Source: Dysidea avara
Taxonomy: Eukaryota; Porifera; Demospongiae; Dictyoceratida; Dysideidae
NCBI RefSeq assembly: GCF_963678975.1
Contig: NC_089285.1
Coordinates: 11,704,694-11,768,693, forward strand
DNA: 64,000 bases
Direction of reading: 5' to 3'
In this document: one piece after another, positions 20,744 through 31,707 of the stretch
Numbering within the stretch: the stretch's first letter is position 1
Layout: every line of letters starts with the position of its first letter
Notes under the pieces: generated by a model
Told to the model about the DNA's origin: nothing
The model's input: the letters and a program-made list of their open reading frames with translations, nothing else
The model's database searches: none
Position numbers and translations under genes: made by a program

Positions 20744-21177
20744 CCGAGTGGTCATGAAGTTGCTGTAAAACAGTACTCTGTAGGCTTGTTGGGATGGCTA
20801 TTTGGGTGTGACAATTAGTTGACGATGATGACTGAAACGGTCTACACAAAACTCCATCTTGCAGGAATACATGCCTAAAGCCTGGGGCAATATTTGTGGG
20901 GATTGTACATCCACTGGTCAAGGCCTTCTTCAGATCAGACAACATTGTATCAGCCGCTTGTGCAGTTCTGATTGTGTCCAAGTTGGCAGCAAGCTGGTGT
21001 AACACAGGAAAAACAGGGTTGGATGTTCTAGACAAAGCATCAGCATTGCCATGAAATTTGCCAGAATGTGAAGTGAAGCTGCTGCAAGTATAGCATCCAT
21101 CTTGCCAGTCGCCCACCAGTATCCTTGAGATCCTTTAGTGAAGTGAGGGGATTGTGGTCAGTCACCAGTGTGAATTT
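20744..21177 (-). pseudogene. Gypsy RNase H end and integrase zinc-finger region
   Basis: Immediately after the hAT insertion the frame resumes with TLVTDHNPLTSLKDL, then HGNADALSR (end of RNase H), a linker and QLHDHSA, the start of the HHCC region. The second insertion (20247-20743) cuts the gene after this point. Confidence 0.85.
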
Positions 21178-21850
21178 TAGAGCTGTACCGATATGGGATT
21201 TGGGTATGTACCGATATCCGATATGGATACCACCAAAAGAAGCCGATAACCGATAGTCGATCCGATATTTGCATTACAAACAAAAGTCATAGATAATCTA
21301 TGCAAAAGTGTACAGTTACTGTACCTACTCTACAACAACATGTGGATATATTCATTGCTCACTCTATGCCTGTGGTAATAGTGGCTTGGGTTTCTATTGT
21401 GCAGTCCAGACAATTAGGCACCCACAAACATTTTTATGCATACTCCCATGGAGCCTTAAACGGATATTTCTGCATTACTCTGCATTTTATTGGTTTGTGT
21501 GAAGGCTGGTACAGTAGGTTTTCTTGTGACTGTTCTTTTATTACAAAGGTACTATTCATTTATTTAAGACTGATAAACTTTCCAGCAACAAACACTAGAA
21601 TCGTGTGTATTTGTATGGCTTCTCATAGCGTAGCGCTTCCTGTCCAGTGAACAATAAGCCACTGCTACTGAACAGCCACGTGGATAACGTAGAAAACCAA
21701 TATTATAATCCGTTTATGTACAAACTATTGCTGTATAATTATCGGTAACGATATCGGTCCTCGTGCTGTTCTGTACCTATGCCGATATTGGTAAAAATTG
21801 CCATATCGGCGGCCGATATTTTGGCCGATCCGATTATCGGTACAGCTCTA
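21178..21850. mobile_element. 673-base non-autonomous hAT with perfect target duplication
   Basis: Ends TAGAGCTGTACCGATA and TATCGGTACAGCTCTA are inverted. GTGAATTT flanks both sides (21170-21177, 21851-21858). Subterminal CCGATA/TATCGG motifs are numerous. Interior frames (21300-21650) have no transposase features. The same ends occur on 32101-33894. It interrupts gypsy RNase H between FKF and TLVTDHN. Confidence 0.96.
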
Positions 21851-21857
21851 GTGAATT

Positions 21858-22778
21858 TGAACCCATAGAGGTAAGGATAGAACTCTTTCACTGCACCTAT
21901 CACAGCCAGGGCCTCACGTTCTATAGTAGAGTAGTTCCGTTTGCTTTAGATAACTGACGGCTCCAGTAGCTGATAACAGTCTCTTTGCCAGATTGAAATT
22001 TGGCTGAGAACAGCACCGATGGCATTTGCAGACGCATCAGAATGAAGTATAAACGGCTGAGAGAAGTCTGGGTAGCCGAGTATTGGTGGAGAAGTAAGCT
22101 TTGATTTTAGAAAATCAAATGCCTGTTGACATGATGGTGTCCACTGGAATTTCTTGTGACCTTTCAAGGCTCGATGTAATGGCTCTGCAATGCTAGCATA
22201 ATTGTGAATGAATTTCCGATAATTAGTCAGCCCTAGGAATTGTTGGAGTGTTTTAGCCTCAGTGGGTTGGGAAAACTGGAGAACTGCAGCCACTTTCTGC
22301 GGATCAGGCGTGATACCATTGGCAGATACAACATGTCCAAGGTAGGCCACGCAAAGGAGCACTTGGACAGTTTCAACTGAAGGTGTGCCTCTCTGAGAGC
22401 AACCAAGACATTGCGAAGGCGACACAAGTGCTCATCAAAGGTAGAACTGAACACAATAATATCATCCAGATAAATGAGGCACTGTTTATATGTTAACCCA
22501 GCTAAGACACACTCCAATAGCGTCTGGAATGTGGCAGGTGCGTTAGTCAAACCAAATGGCATGACATTAAATTCGAAATGCCCATTCATTGTGGAGAAAG
22601 CAGTCTTCTCCTTGTCAGATTCCTCCACAGCAGCCTGCCAATAACCAGGGGCTAAATCCAGAGTAGTAAAGTATCGACAACCTGTCAGAGAGTCCAAAGT
22701 AGCGTCAATTCTAGGAAGTGGGTAGCATCCTGATGAGTGGCTGAATTCAGCTTCCTGTAGTCGATGCAGAAACACCAC
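21858..22778 (-). pseudogene. Gypsy reverse transcriptase and RNase H start
   Basis: Frame 22778-22233 carries YFTTLDLAPGYWQ (first Asp), MPFGLTNAPATFQ and CLIYLDDIIVFSS (YLDD box). Frame 22425-21946 continues with VAYLGHVVSANGI, FLGLTNYRKFIH and ILHSDASANAIGAVL (RNase H). A frameshift lies near 22340. The sequence then reaches KEFYPYLYGFKF, where the hAT element at 21178-21850 is inserted. Confidence 0.9.
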
Positions 22779-23690
22779 GACCCATCTTTCTTACGCACCA
22801 TGACCACTGGGGATGACCAGGGGCTTGCACTAGGTTTGATGATGTCATTCTCCAGCATATGTGGTACTTCAGTCCGGACTGTATCTTTCAGTACCTCTGG
22901 GAGGCGACGCACCGGCTGATGAATGGGTGGACCTGTTGTAGGAATAGCGTGTTTAACAGCTGTGGTGCAACCTTTGGGACCTGTAACTGGGGCAAAAACA
23001 TCTGAAAATTCAGCTAAAAGACCAAGGAGTGTAGATTTCTCAGTTTCTGACAGGTTTGGAAGGTGAAGGTCATCAAAAGATAGTCCTGGTGTATGGGTCT
23101 CAGTGCTCTCCTCACAAACAAGCAATGCGTCATCTCCTGGTGTCACCTTACCCAAGCTCATTCCTTTATAAAGTGTGACAGGGGATGGACTGACATTAAG
23201 AACTTGAACGGTGACCTGGTTATTACAGCATGAACTCAAAGAGCGAGCTACATGTAGTTGGTGAGGAAGGGTCTCCATTGGTTCCACAAGCATGACTCTA
23301 GCACATGTGCTCGGAGAGTCAATGGTTCCAACAATAAGTTGTACTGACCTTGCAGGGATCTCCAAGTCCCGTGAGGAACGAACAAGGTGGACTGCACATG
23401 AAGCCTTACACGGCACACGTTGTTGCTTGAGAGTAAGAGGAATAGTCACCTTAGGTTCTCTGCCTAGTGACAATAAGTTGTGGTCACAGTCTAGAATACC
23501 AGCATGGTGCTTCATGAAGTCTGCCCCCAGCAAACAGTCTACCATGAGGTTGCGAACAGCAACAAAATTATGACCAATAATGAAATCACCAAGACGTTTA
23601 AAGAACATAAGAAATATTGACATCTTAGGTAGTTCGGTACTTTCTGGTAGAGCTAGCTCAAATATGCACCATTCAGGAATGCTTTATAGT
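22685..23690 (-). pseudogene. Gypsy protease and start of reverse transcriptase
   Basis: The open frame runs 23623-22685 (312 codons), with homology extending slightly upstream to about 23690. It starts within the protease (RLGDFIIGHNF, LLGADFMKHHAGI), has a long linker, then the conserved pre-RT segment HAIPTTGPPIHQPVRRLP, MLENDIIKPSASPWSSPVVMV and DGSWCFCIDYRKLN. It shifts frame near 22740 into the next RT piece. Confidence 0.85.
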
Positions 23691-24436
23691 ACAGGATAGC
23701 TCATTAAAGCAAAATTAATGATTACAACTGGGCGATAGTATAATTGATAACTGATGATACAATATGACCATCAAAACTTGAGTATATCTGTGTTAGATTA
23801 ATGGTTAATAACTCAGATTCACCTTAGAAGAAGAAATTTCCTGACTGTTCTTCGCTGCTTGAGAACTTTACACGAGTTGTGGATGGTACCTAAGTATCAG
23901 CATACCTTAATTAGAATAATGTCTCAGGATAATTCCGAGGTGATGTTTTGTTACTATGCTGCTTGTCCTACAGAGGGAGACTATCTATCTAGAATGTACT
24001 TTTCGTAGTGTGAGTGGAATCCATCATTTTTATTGACTGAACAATGAATTGCTGATCAGGCCTGATCGCTGTTGCAAGGATTATTTTATTGCATTGAAGC
24101 TGGCTGAAATACAAACAAGAGCCAAAGAGTTCGGTGGCGAAAGCTTGTCTGTTTCTGGAGAAAGGTGTTATCTGCCAATTCAGCAGATGCTGCTGAGTTT
24201 CCACCTACTAATGATGGTGCTACTATAAGTATAAGAAGTCATATGAAGCAAAGAGGCAGAAAAAACTGTAGCTATCATTTATTCTGCATGCTCTATACCG
24301 TACGTAGACATGTTTCATTTGCCACTGGTAATTGGTACTGGAGATGGCATCCTTTTTGATTAAACCTGAAAATTGTCATGTCAACATTATTGTATTTATT
24401 ATACCTTTATTGGTTTGTGGCAAGCTATAGCAATAA
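23691..24436. other. Stretch without recognised genes
   Basis: Upstream of the gypsy relic, where gag would be expected, I see no gag or LTR homology. A 71-codon minus frame (23989-24204) is not recognisable. Confidence 0.5.
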
Positions 24437-24560
24437 CAATATAATATGTAATATTATTATAGTTACTTTATTTTATGGGTAATATGTAACTGTAACTAAA
24501 TAGTTCAGTTGCAAGTAATATGTAACTAGTTACTTTTAACAAGTAACTTGCCCAACACTG
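24437..24560 (-). repeat. Partial copy of the CAGTGTTGG hAT MITE
   Basis: The reverse complement matches the first 125 or so bases of 20247-20743, from CAGTGTTGGGCAAGTTACTT to the TTACTATAATA segment. The rest of the element is missing. Confidence 0.85.
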
Positions 24561-24889
24561 TTGACACAGATACAGTGACGCTAGCTTATACTCTAACTGT
24601 TTCATGCACTTACAACTAGACAGATGCTAACAGCATCGTGAGGCAAGCCTTTTTGAAGTATTGATGGCAGTGAAAACTACTGAAACAGTGTTAGGAATTT
24701 TGGAATTGCATAAAGAATTTATAATATTTTATGCAAAATATTTTATGGAGGAGAGTGTCTAAGAATCAAATATAGCCTGTGCAAAATCACTATGTACACA
24801 TCTGCAAACCTTTCATTGATGGTATGACAAGTGTTGAAAAGGTCAAGTCTTTGATCTGCTACTTTAACCACCTTTTTTCACGTCATTGC

Positions 24890-25020
24890 AACTCTTCGAC
24901 GCCACATATATTCACGGTTTCTATGCCTTCTCCTTTCTGCCTCTTCAGGAGCTTCTGCATCCCTTCTGAGCCTGTACTGCTTCTTCCTACGTCGAAGACG
25001 TTCCTCCGTATCCACTGAAT
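24890..25020 (-). pseudogene. Arginine-rich coding fragment, possibly Helitron N-terminus
   Basis: The reverse strand reads VDTEERLRRRKKQYRLRRDA, then EAPEEAERRRHRNREYMWRRVAM before a stop. Runs of R/E-rich RRR.K..R...E.PEE..RR are typical of the N-terminal part of Helitron-type proteins and some related mobile-element proteins. Nothing downstream supports a full gene, so this is a short relic at best. Confidence 0.35.
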
Positions 25021-25059
25021 AGTTACACGTGGCCAGACATCACTCACATGGCATAACAG

Positions 25060-25345
25060 TAATCTACACAGATAGCTCTCGCGAAATGAACCATTACACG
25101 TACCAAATATGGTTAAGCAGTAATCTACGCCGTTAACTCTTCCGTGAATGAACTATACCCATACCAAATATGGCTAAGCAGTAATCTACGCCGTTAACTC
25201 TTCCGTGAATGAACCATTACCCATACCAAATATGGCTAAGCAGTAATCTACGCCGTTAACTCCTCCGTGAATGAACCATTACACATACCAAATTTGGCAA
25301 GCAGTAATCTACGCCGTTAAGTCCTCCGTGGAATGGACGATTACA
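25060..25345. repeat. 62-base tandem repeat, about 4.5 copies
   Basis: Unit contains ACCAAATATGGCTAAGCAGT, AATCTACGCCGTTAACTC and TCCGTGAATGAACCATTAC. The middle copies are over 90% identical and the edge copies are more diverged. It breaks into the plus-strand frame at 25333-25695, which I regard as chance. Confidence 0.95.
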
Positions 25346-25710
25346 CGTACTTGTATGGACTACGCACACCATATAAGGAGAATAGTCTGGAAGCACGTGT
25401 AAGGTATCCACCTTATATCGTAATTTATTGTAAACGTGTCCATTACACCGCTGACTCACTAGTGTGGGGCTCGCTCAGGCTCGCTCCAATTATTAATGTT
25501 GTAGTTCACAAACCTGTTGACATAATTACTGAAATGCTTACCAATTCTTCAACACTAGTTTCATCAAACGGAATAGATTCTTCACTGTTAAACATATATA
25601 CATATAGCTGCATTCATGTATTCACAGAGAACTATATATACCTTATTGTATTTCTTTTTTCTTTCTGTGCATACTGCTTTGTAGGCTTGTACTGATACCG
25701 ATCCTGTATC

Positions 25711-25729
25711 AAAAAAAAAAAAAAAAACG
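25711..25729 (+). repeat. Poly(A) tract
   Basis: About 18 consecutive A between GATCCTGTATC and CGATTGTGG. It could be the tail of an earlier retrotransposed sequence or part of the LINE 5' region that follows. Confidence 0.7.
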
Positions 25730-25918
25730 ATTGTGGGAAACACTTATGTTGTTTCTACTGTGGACTGTTTCCTCTCGTTTTCTCCGCTACTATGTTAAAA
25801 CGCTGTTGTACCGTGGCATAATACTGGATTGTATGATAACGGTACCACTCAAGGCTAGTCACTGCATTTCTTTGTATGTTATTTCGTCGTGGTGTTCTTT
25901 ATTTAGAAACGGATAATA

Positions 25919-26959
25919 ATGTTGTCCTCTAAAGACACTGACCCAGCCAGCATGGACACCACTTCTAGCTTAAAGCGTAACAGACCAGGCGATTCACCAC
26001 AATACTCGTCTCAGCCAAAGAAAACCAAGAAGAAAAGTGGGTGTATTTGTCCAATCTGTTTAGAAGTAATACAAGATTCCAGTAAGTCTAAGAAGGGTCA
26101 TGATTCTATTTTCTGTGAAGGCCAGTGCAACTCCTGGTTGCATAGAGGTTGCGCAGGTCTTCCCAAATCTGTGTTTACCAGTTTACTAGATTCCTCTGAT
26201 CCATTTTACTGTCCACATTGCCAACTAAAGGAACACTCCTCAACCATTTTAGATCTGAAAGCCACAATTGCTTCACTCACCAAATCTATTACAGCTCTCC
26301 AGACCTCTGTCAAGTCATTGGAGCCTACTTTGGAGCCTGTATCAATGCCTGATGGATCAACCTCTGTAAACTCTCAACCTAAGCCTGCAAATGTCACCCT
26401 CACTAATAAACCACCATCTACTGCTAGTTATGAGGACAAGAAGTTCAATGTTGTCATGTACGGTATTAAAGAAAGCCCACCCAAAACATCTAAATCTGAC
26501 CGTCTGGAAAATGATTTACAATCAATCACCAATGAATTTGCTAAAGTTGACTTATCGATCCAGGCCAGTTCAGTCAAGGATTGCTTCCGTTTGGGCAGAT
26601 ACAAATCTGATGCTTCACGCCCCAGGCCAATTCTTATTAAATTTCTACGATCCACAGAAGCCACCATGGCTTTAACCAAAATTGCCTCATTTCAAGCTCC
26701 AGTACGAATCAAACCTGACATGACGCCGGAAGAAAGGAAAGCTGAATCTGCATTGCTTAAAGAAAGATGGACATTGATGCAATTAGGCTTTGACAAGAAA
26801 AGAATTAAAATTAGAAACAAAAGCATTTTTATCGACAACAAACTCTATGGACAATACCAAAATTCTGAACTATGCCGTTCTGATTATAATCCCCCACTCC
26901 CTCTAATGACATCTACAAATCAGCAATCTTCTTCTGCAGCACCTACAACAAATCAATGA
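25919..26959 (+). CDS. LINE ORF1 protein: PHD-like finger, coiled coil, RRM-like domain
   Basis: 346 codons, intact. Residues 38-105 form a PHD-type zinc finger (CICPICLEVI, FCEGQCNSWLHRGCAG, FYCPHCQ). Residues 105-145 (LDLKATIASLTKSITALQTS) are heptad-like and may trimerise. Residues 175-330 resemble the RRM plus C-terminal domain of LINE ORF1 (FNVVMYGIKE, DCFRLGRYK, RPILIKFLRS, RIKIRNKSIFID). It would coat element RNA in the cytoplasm. That the frame is intact while ORF2 is deleted suggests a fairly young copy. Confidence 0.85.
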   Translation: MLSSKDTDPASMDTTSSLKRNRPGDSPQYSSQPKKTKKKSGCICPICLEVIQDSSKSKKGHDSIFCEGQCNSWLHRGCAGLPKSVFTSLLDSSDPFYCPHCQLKEHSSTILDLKATIASLTKSITALQTSVKSLEPTLEPVSMPDGSTSVNSQPKPANVTLTNKPPSTASYEDKKFNVVMYGIKESPPKTSKSDRLENDLQSITNEFAKVDLSIQASSVKDCFRLGRYKSDASRPRPILIKFLRSTEATMALTKIASFQAPVRIKPDMTPEERKAESALLKERWTLMQLGFDKKRIKIRNKSIFIDNKLYGQYQNSELCRSDYNPPLPLMTSTNQQSSSAAPTTNQ

Positions 26960-27022
26960 CTACTCAGCTGTTATTATATAAACATAAGAAGTATAGTTAA
27001 CAAATTATCCTCGTTTCAAACT

Positions 27023-27880
27023 TTGATTTATTCCCATAATTTTGACATTGTAGGTATTACTGAGACATGGCTATCCAGCAATATATTTGACAACGAAATT
27101 TTACCTATTAACTATACTATATATCGTAATGATCATGGCTCAAGAGGTGGTGGTGTCCTCCTTGCAGTGCAGGATAACATTGTTAGTAAAGTCCTCCCCT
27201 CCCCGACCAATATTGAGATGCTAACTGTTGAAGTGGAACTCCCACAAACACTTGTCCTATGTATTGTGTACTTACCTCCTAATTCTAATGTATCACTGAT
27301 CCAATCTCTATCAAGTTATCTCTACCAGTTTCAACAGTCCTCTAACATTGTACTACTAGGTGACTTCAACTTGCCCGACATTGACTGGGATACTCTCTGT
27401 GGTAGCACTATTGCTGCTGAAGCATTTTGTGACACATGTTTTGAAAATAATTTATCACAGTTAATATCCTGCTCAACTCATATCCATGGCAACACTTTGG
27501 ACCTCATCCTTACTAACAATGATGACCTAATAGACAGCATTTCAGCAGCCTTCCAACCACTTTAATATATATGATCATGTTTCTTTTAGCACTGCAAACA
27601 CCAGATCATCCTCTAATAATAAACTCAACCATGTCTACACTTCTAACAATTACACCAGGAACTTCTATTTCAACAGAATATCAAGACTGTGGAATAAATT
27701 ACCATCCATCGATCTAAGCCAGCCACTATCAGTCATTAAAGTCAACATCTACAAGTATCTACATCAACACTTCACACTTCATTTTTCAGCTGACAATCCT
27801 TGTACGTATCATTTTTGTTGCAGATGTAGTAATTGTTATAACGTAGGTTTATCTAGCAATTTCTCGGTACTTTAGTTTTG
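27023..27880 (+). pseudogene. LINE ORF2 remnant: endonuclease joined to C-terminus
   Basis: Open frame 27023-27565 gives the endonuclease: FDIVGITETWLSS, RGGGVLLAVQD, VYLPPNSNV and VLLGDFNLPDIDW (catalytic Asp/Asn). A shift near 27555 carries it into SNHFNIYDHVSFSTANT. From about 27640 the frame shows RISRLWNKLPSIDLSQPLSV, which in intact CR1/L2 elements lies at the very end of ORF2. The entire RT domain is missing. Confidence 0.88.
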
Positions 27881-28045
27881 TAATTAAGTAAATTAAGTTT
27901 TAACTTTTTCGGGCTGCCAACACGGGTTGTTGGTTGACCCTCAATACATTTACTGTATTGTAAAGTATTAATAATAATAATAAAAAGTATCGATATTGGT
28001 TGATTAATGCAGATGTGTACGTGATTAACTATGATGTAATTAAAG

Positions 28046-28147
28046 ATGGCGGACTCATGTCAGAAAAGCAGTCCTATCTGGAAACATTACATAGTGTGCA
28101 AAGAAGACGATTCAAAAGCAAGGTGTACTTTGTGTAACCATAGATAA
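28046..28147 (+). pseudogene. hAT BED-finger fragment
   Basis: A 33-codon frame starting at ATG 28046 reads SSPIWKHYIVCKEDDSKARC, then TLCNH, matching the first half of the BED finger in 53963-55831. It stops at TAA and no further homology follows. Confidence 0.7.
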
Positions 28148-28935
28148 TAGACACTCCTACCTGGATTGGAAGCACCACATAGTGCCAATACAAAACTTTG
28201 GTAACATCAGCATTTCACACCTGAAGTTTTGTAACATTAATTTCTAATCACAGCGTTGGTTTTGTTGCTCGAATACAGCTCAGACGATTAAACCACTATG
28301 TTTAGCAAATTGTTTCGCGGATGATGATTGCTTTTTCATTGGTATACTGTAGCTGTAATGTCTATCGTATAAAAGTATGGGAACATGTTTGTGAAAACGA
28401 CGTAGTCAACAAGTCAGTCTTGCATAGCAGTTAATACAATTAAGTACTGGGTGTACTGGTAGGTAAATGAGGGCAAAGTATTATTTATGCTTATGTCATG
28501 GTTGGTGTCTCGAGAGGTATTTTTATATGAACATGTTTTGCTAGTGAGTATGCGATAGAGCGTATCTCTGTGTAATACAAGCATTAGTTGTTCATAGTGT
28601 GTGTATTGATGTATATTACGTAGCTAGGTAGAAAGTTATGTGACATGGGCATCAATAAATTTGTTCCCTATAATCTATATTTCAGAGCTATTTTGGCGCG
28701 AAAGAGTTGGCGGGCTAAATGCCTGGCAAGCGGCAGAAGAAGACAGGGACCTCATAGCCAAAGCTGTATTGGCAGGAAATTTAAATACGGAAGATTGGAA
28801 AGAAAGACGGACTGTACTGCTGTACAGGACCTACAGGTGAACCCTGCTCTGCCATGAATGACTCTTAAAACAATTTTACATTTGTTATAAAAGATTTTAG
28901 GTTATAGATTTGGTTTTAGAATTGATGTGGGAAGT
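28148..28935. other. Stretch without recognised genes
   Basis: Two overlapping frames (28640-28857) contain an R/K-rich run; neither shows a domain. Otherwise AT-rich sequence without notable structure. Confidence 0.45.
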
Positions 28936-29245
28936 GAGACTATTCTATAAAGGTGTTTAGACTTCTAGTGACTGTTCTATAAGGGTATTTTAAAATGCTA
29001 GTGACCATTGTACAAGGGTGTTTTAGAATGCTAGCGACTGTCCTATAAGGGTGTTTTGAATGCTAACGACTGCTCTATAAGGGTGTTTTTAAACGCTAGC
29101 GACTGCTCTATAAGAGTGTTTTAGAACTCTAACCTGCTCTATAAGGATGTTTAGAACTCTAGCAACTGTTTTAAGGGTGTTATGAGAGTGTTTTTAGACC
29201 TAGCAACTGTTGATCTGCTGACTGTTCAATAAGGACCTTTTATAC
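28936..29245. repeat. Minisatellite of about 36 bases, eight diverged copies
   Basis: Unit: GACTGCTCTATAAGGGTGTT followed by TTAGAATGCTAGC. Copies vary by substitutions and small indels. The array ends exactly where homology to a 5'-truncated non-LTR element begins. The GACTGCTCTAT core is shared with the dispersed CTCTAATAGAG cassette. Confidence 0.92.
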
Positions 29246-30477
29246 CTTCTGCTTATGCTGCACTTATACATGGGTTTATTGGCAAATGGAACTATCTGAT
29301 GAGGTACATCCCCAATATTCAACCACTCTTGTCACCTTTGGAACATACTATTAGACTCAAGTTTCTACCTAGTTTAACTGGTCAGCCTTCTTTTAGTAAC
29401 ACTGACCGGAACTTGTTTGCTCTTCCTGCCCGTTGGGGAGGTCTTGGAGTTATTGACCCAGTTCGCTATTCATTGTCCCAATTTGCAGCTTCTGTTGAGG
29501 TCACTGCTCCCTTAGTTCACTTAATTTTACAGCAAACTCACACCTACCCTGTTGAAGTGTTGTCTGCTCAGATTGATGCAAGACGTGCAGTATTGAGTGC
29601 CCATCGTCAGTCTGTTATTGACTATCGTGATGCTTTGATGCCTACATTATCACCATCATTGTATAGATCGGTTGTGTTGTCTTCTGAAAAGGGTTCCTCA
29701 GGTTGGTTGACTGCTCTACCTATTTTAGACCATGGCTTTTGCTTGCACAAGGGTGCTTTTCGTGACTCCTTATGTTTAAGATATGGATGGCGACCACCGC
29801 TGCTGCCTTCCAGTTGTGTGTGCGGAAAACAGTTTTCGGTTGAACATGCTTTCAGCTGTCCGTGTGGCGGCCTCCCAACTATCCGTCATAATGAGCTTCG
29901 GGATATTACTGCTGGATTGCTAACCGAACTGTGTCATGGTGTTGAAGTTGAACCATCCCTGCAACCACTTTCGGGGGAATCATTTCGGTTGCGATCGGCC
30001 AATACTGAAGATGGGGCACGTCTTGATGTTGTTGCTAATGGCTTCTGGGAACACGGGCAGAATGCTTATTTTGATGTTAAAGTCTTCAATCCTTTTGCTC
30101 CTACGCACTGTTCAATTTCTTTATCACAGTGCCACAGGCGTGCGGAGCTAGAGAAGAAGAGAAAATATGAGGAGAGAATCCGGGAAGTTGAGCATGGGTC
30201 ATTTTCGCCATTGATTTTTTCATGTACTGGAGGTATGGGACCTTTGGCCACCGTTGTTTACAAACGAATTACCACACTACTCGCTGAGAAGCATGGACAA
30301 TCATATAGCAAAACATTGTACTGGTTACGATGTAGGCTGGGATTTTCATTGCTCCGTTCAGCTGTTCAATGTTTAAGAGGTTCAAGGTCCTCTTACCACC
30401 GCTGTGGATCGGGCGAGACAGCTGTCATTGACCTTGCTTATGCAGAAGGCAGGCTGGACTCAGCTTCACCTGACTAA
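29246..30477 (+). pseudogene. 3' part of a non-LTR retrotransposon polyprotein with nuclease-like C-terminus
   Basis: Homology starts in frame just before the Met at 29299 (AYAALIHGFIGKWNYLM), so the 392-codon frame is the end of a longer protein. The first 70 residues resemble the region following the RT of a family seen in cnidarians and sponges (LEHTIRLKFLPSLTGQP, LFALPARWGGLGV). A Cys/His cluster (C173, C175, H183, C187; CVCGKQFSVEHAFSC) is followed by DGARLDV (about 238-244) and YFDVKVF (D259, K261). This order, CCHC then D..DxK, is that of restriction-like endonucleases in R2-type elements. The frame is undamaged to TAA, although the RT itself is absent. Family assignment is from memory. 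Confidence 0.7.
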
Positions 30478-31217
30478 CTTTATATTTGTTTCATGTGCTT
30501 GTAAATATGCGTCCTTTATTTTATGCACAAAATATATCAATTTCATTATTCTCCTTTTATACCTTCTAGCCAGTAGCAGAAGACCTACATGATGAAGAAG
30601 ACTTTTAATCAGTAAAAAGAAGACCTAGAGAAATATGCTTCCCCAAATGGATGGGTTTTACATATTCTGACGAGAAAGAGGAAATTCAATGTTTTCAAGT
30701 TAACAGTCAGCAGCATCATTCTGAGAAAGGGCAAATGTTTATCACCTAATAATGAACTTGTAGCAGTTTTAGATGAGAGCATGTGCATCAGTGTAGATGG
30801 GATAGAATACTCAGCTACTGTTCGACATGTGAACTGCAGCATACTGTTAGAGGAGGGGCAGTCAGTGTGTTTGGTGTGTGTTAAATATTGTAACACCCTT
30901 TGATCAATAGTGTCAAGGACCAGAAGACGTAGAATTGTTACAAGTCAATTGACTCATGCCAATATTAGATATTTGTGTCAAATGCGTACCCCACACAGAT
31001 CACCTTATATCCCTACTGAAAGCAATCAAGACCATAAATATGCAAATCAAACGGCTTAACACAAAGGTGAAGAAATTGATGAAATTTAAAGTCTGTGTGA
31101 TAGTTGATAGCAGCTTGAGCTCTGATATTCAGAGGGTGATTGATGACCACAAGTATAGGAAAGTGATGATTTCAAACGGATTTTTTGGGAACAACAGGTT
31201 AGGAAGTATACTGTATA

Positions 31218-31707
31218 CAGTGGCAGATCTAGGATTTTTAAAAGGGGTTTCTGAAAATTGGTATAGCTAAATAAGGCATCTGATGACAATTTTCTGGAAA
31301 ATTTTGAGATTTTAGAAGCTCTGAGATCGGATTTTGGTTATTTATAGTTAGCAATTACAATACATTTAATGCTTTAAACTGTAAATAGCTACTAAGTACT
31401 ATAACTAACTATAGGGCAAATATGGTGACTACAAGCTGTAGCTTTGATTGTTCTATTAGAGTAGTTACTTGACTGCTCTATTAGAGTATCTCAATCATTA
31501 TTAATGCAGTGGGAGATGAAAAGTGAAGTGTTGCTGAGGTTTTAATAGCTATAAATGGTGTTAGTTAAGTGCAACTGCATGCATGCTACTGGTATATAGT
31601 TGTTTGCTATGACAAATTGTCAATACAATTATGTTTACGTTTTGAGAATGCCACTAAGCTAAATTTAAAAGGGGGTTTCCCCAGAAACCCATCTAGATCC
31701 GCCACTG
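31218..31707. mobile_element. 490-base MITE with CAGTGGCGGATCTAG ends
   Basis: Left end CAGTGGCAGATCTAG, right end CTAGATCCGCCACTG, inverted. GTATA occurs immediately on both sides (31213-31217, 31708-31712). It lies within an intron of the P-like gene. It contains two CTCTATTAGAG cassettes (31455-31486). Related but partial copies: 50755-51033 (minus) and 51775-51960 (plus). Confidence 0.85.

Larger units (their letters stand above)
19096..23690 (-). mobile_element. Ty3/gypsy retrotransposon relic, both ends truncated
   Basis: On the minus strand: protease (23690-23500), RT (about 22900-22300), RNase H (about 22150-21116), integrase zinc finger and core (about 20850-19500) and a C-terminal domain (19406-18975). 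No gag or LTR is visible. Two hAT-type elements with perfect 8-base duplications (20247-20743 and 21178-21850) split it, and the gypsy frames join when each is removed. It is therefore older than both insertions. Confidence 0.9.
25730..27985 (+). mobile_element. Non-LTR retrotransposon (CR1/L2-like) with deleted reverse transcriptase
   Basis: ORF1 with PHD-type finger and RRM-like domain (25919-26959), an apurinic-type endonuclease (27023-27620), then, without any RT, the C-terminal tail of ORF2 (about 27630-27870), a 3' UTR with GGGCTGCCAACACGGGTTGTTGG and a (TAA)n tail at 27968-27985. The internal deletion therefore removed the RT. The 5' boundary is uncertain. Confidence 0.88.

Noticed and set aside
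25333-25695. 120-codon plus frame
   Set aside because: Begins inside a tandem repeat and has no recognisable domain or splice context.
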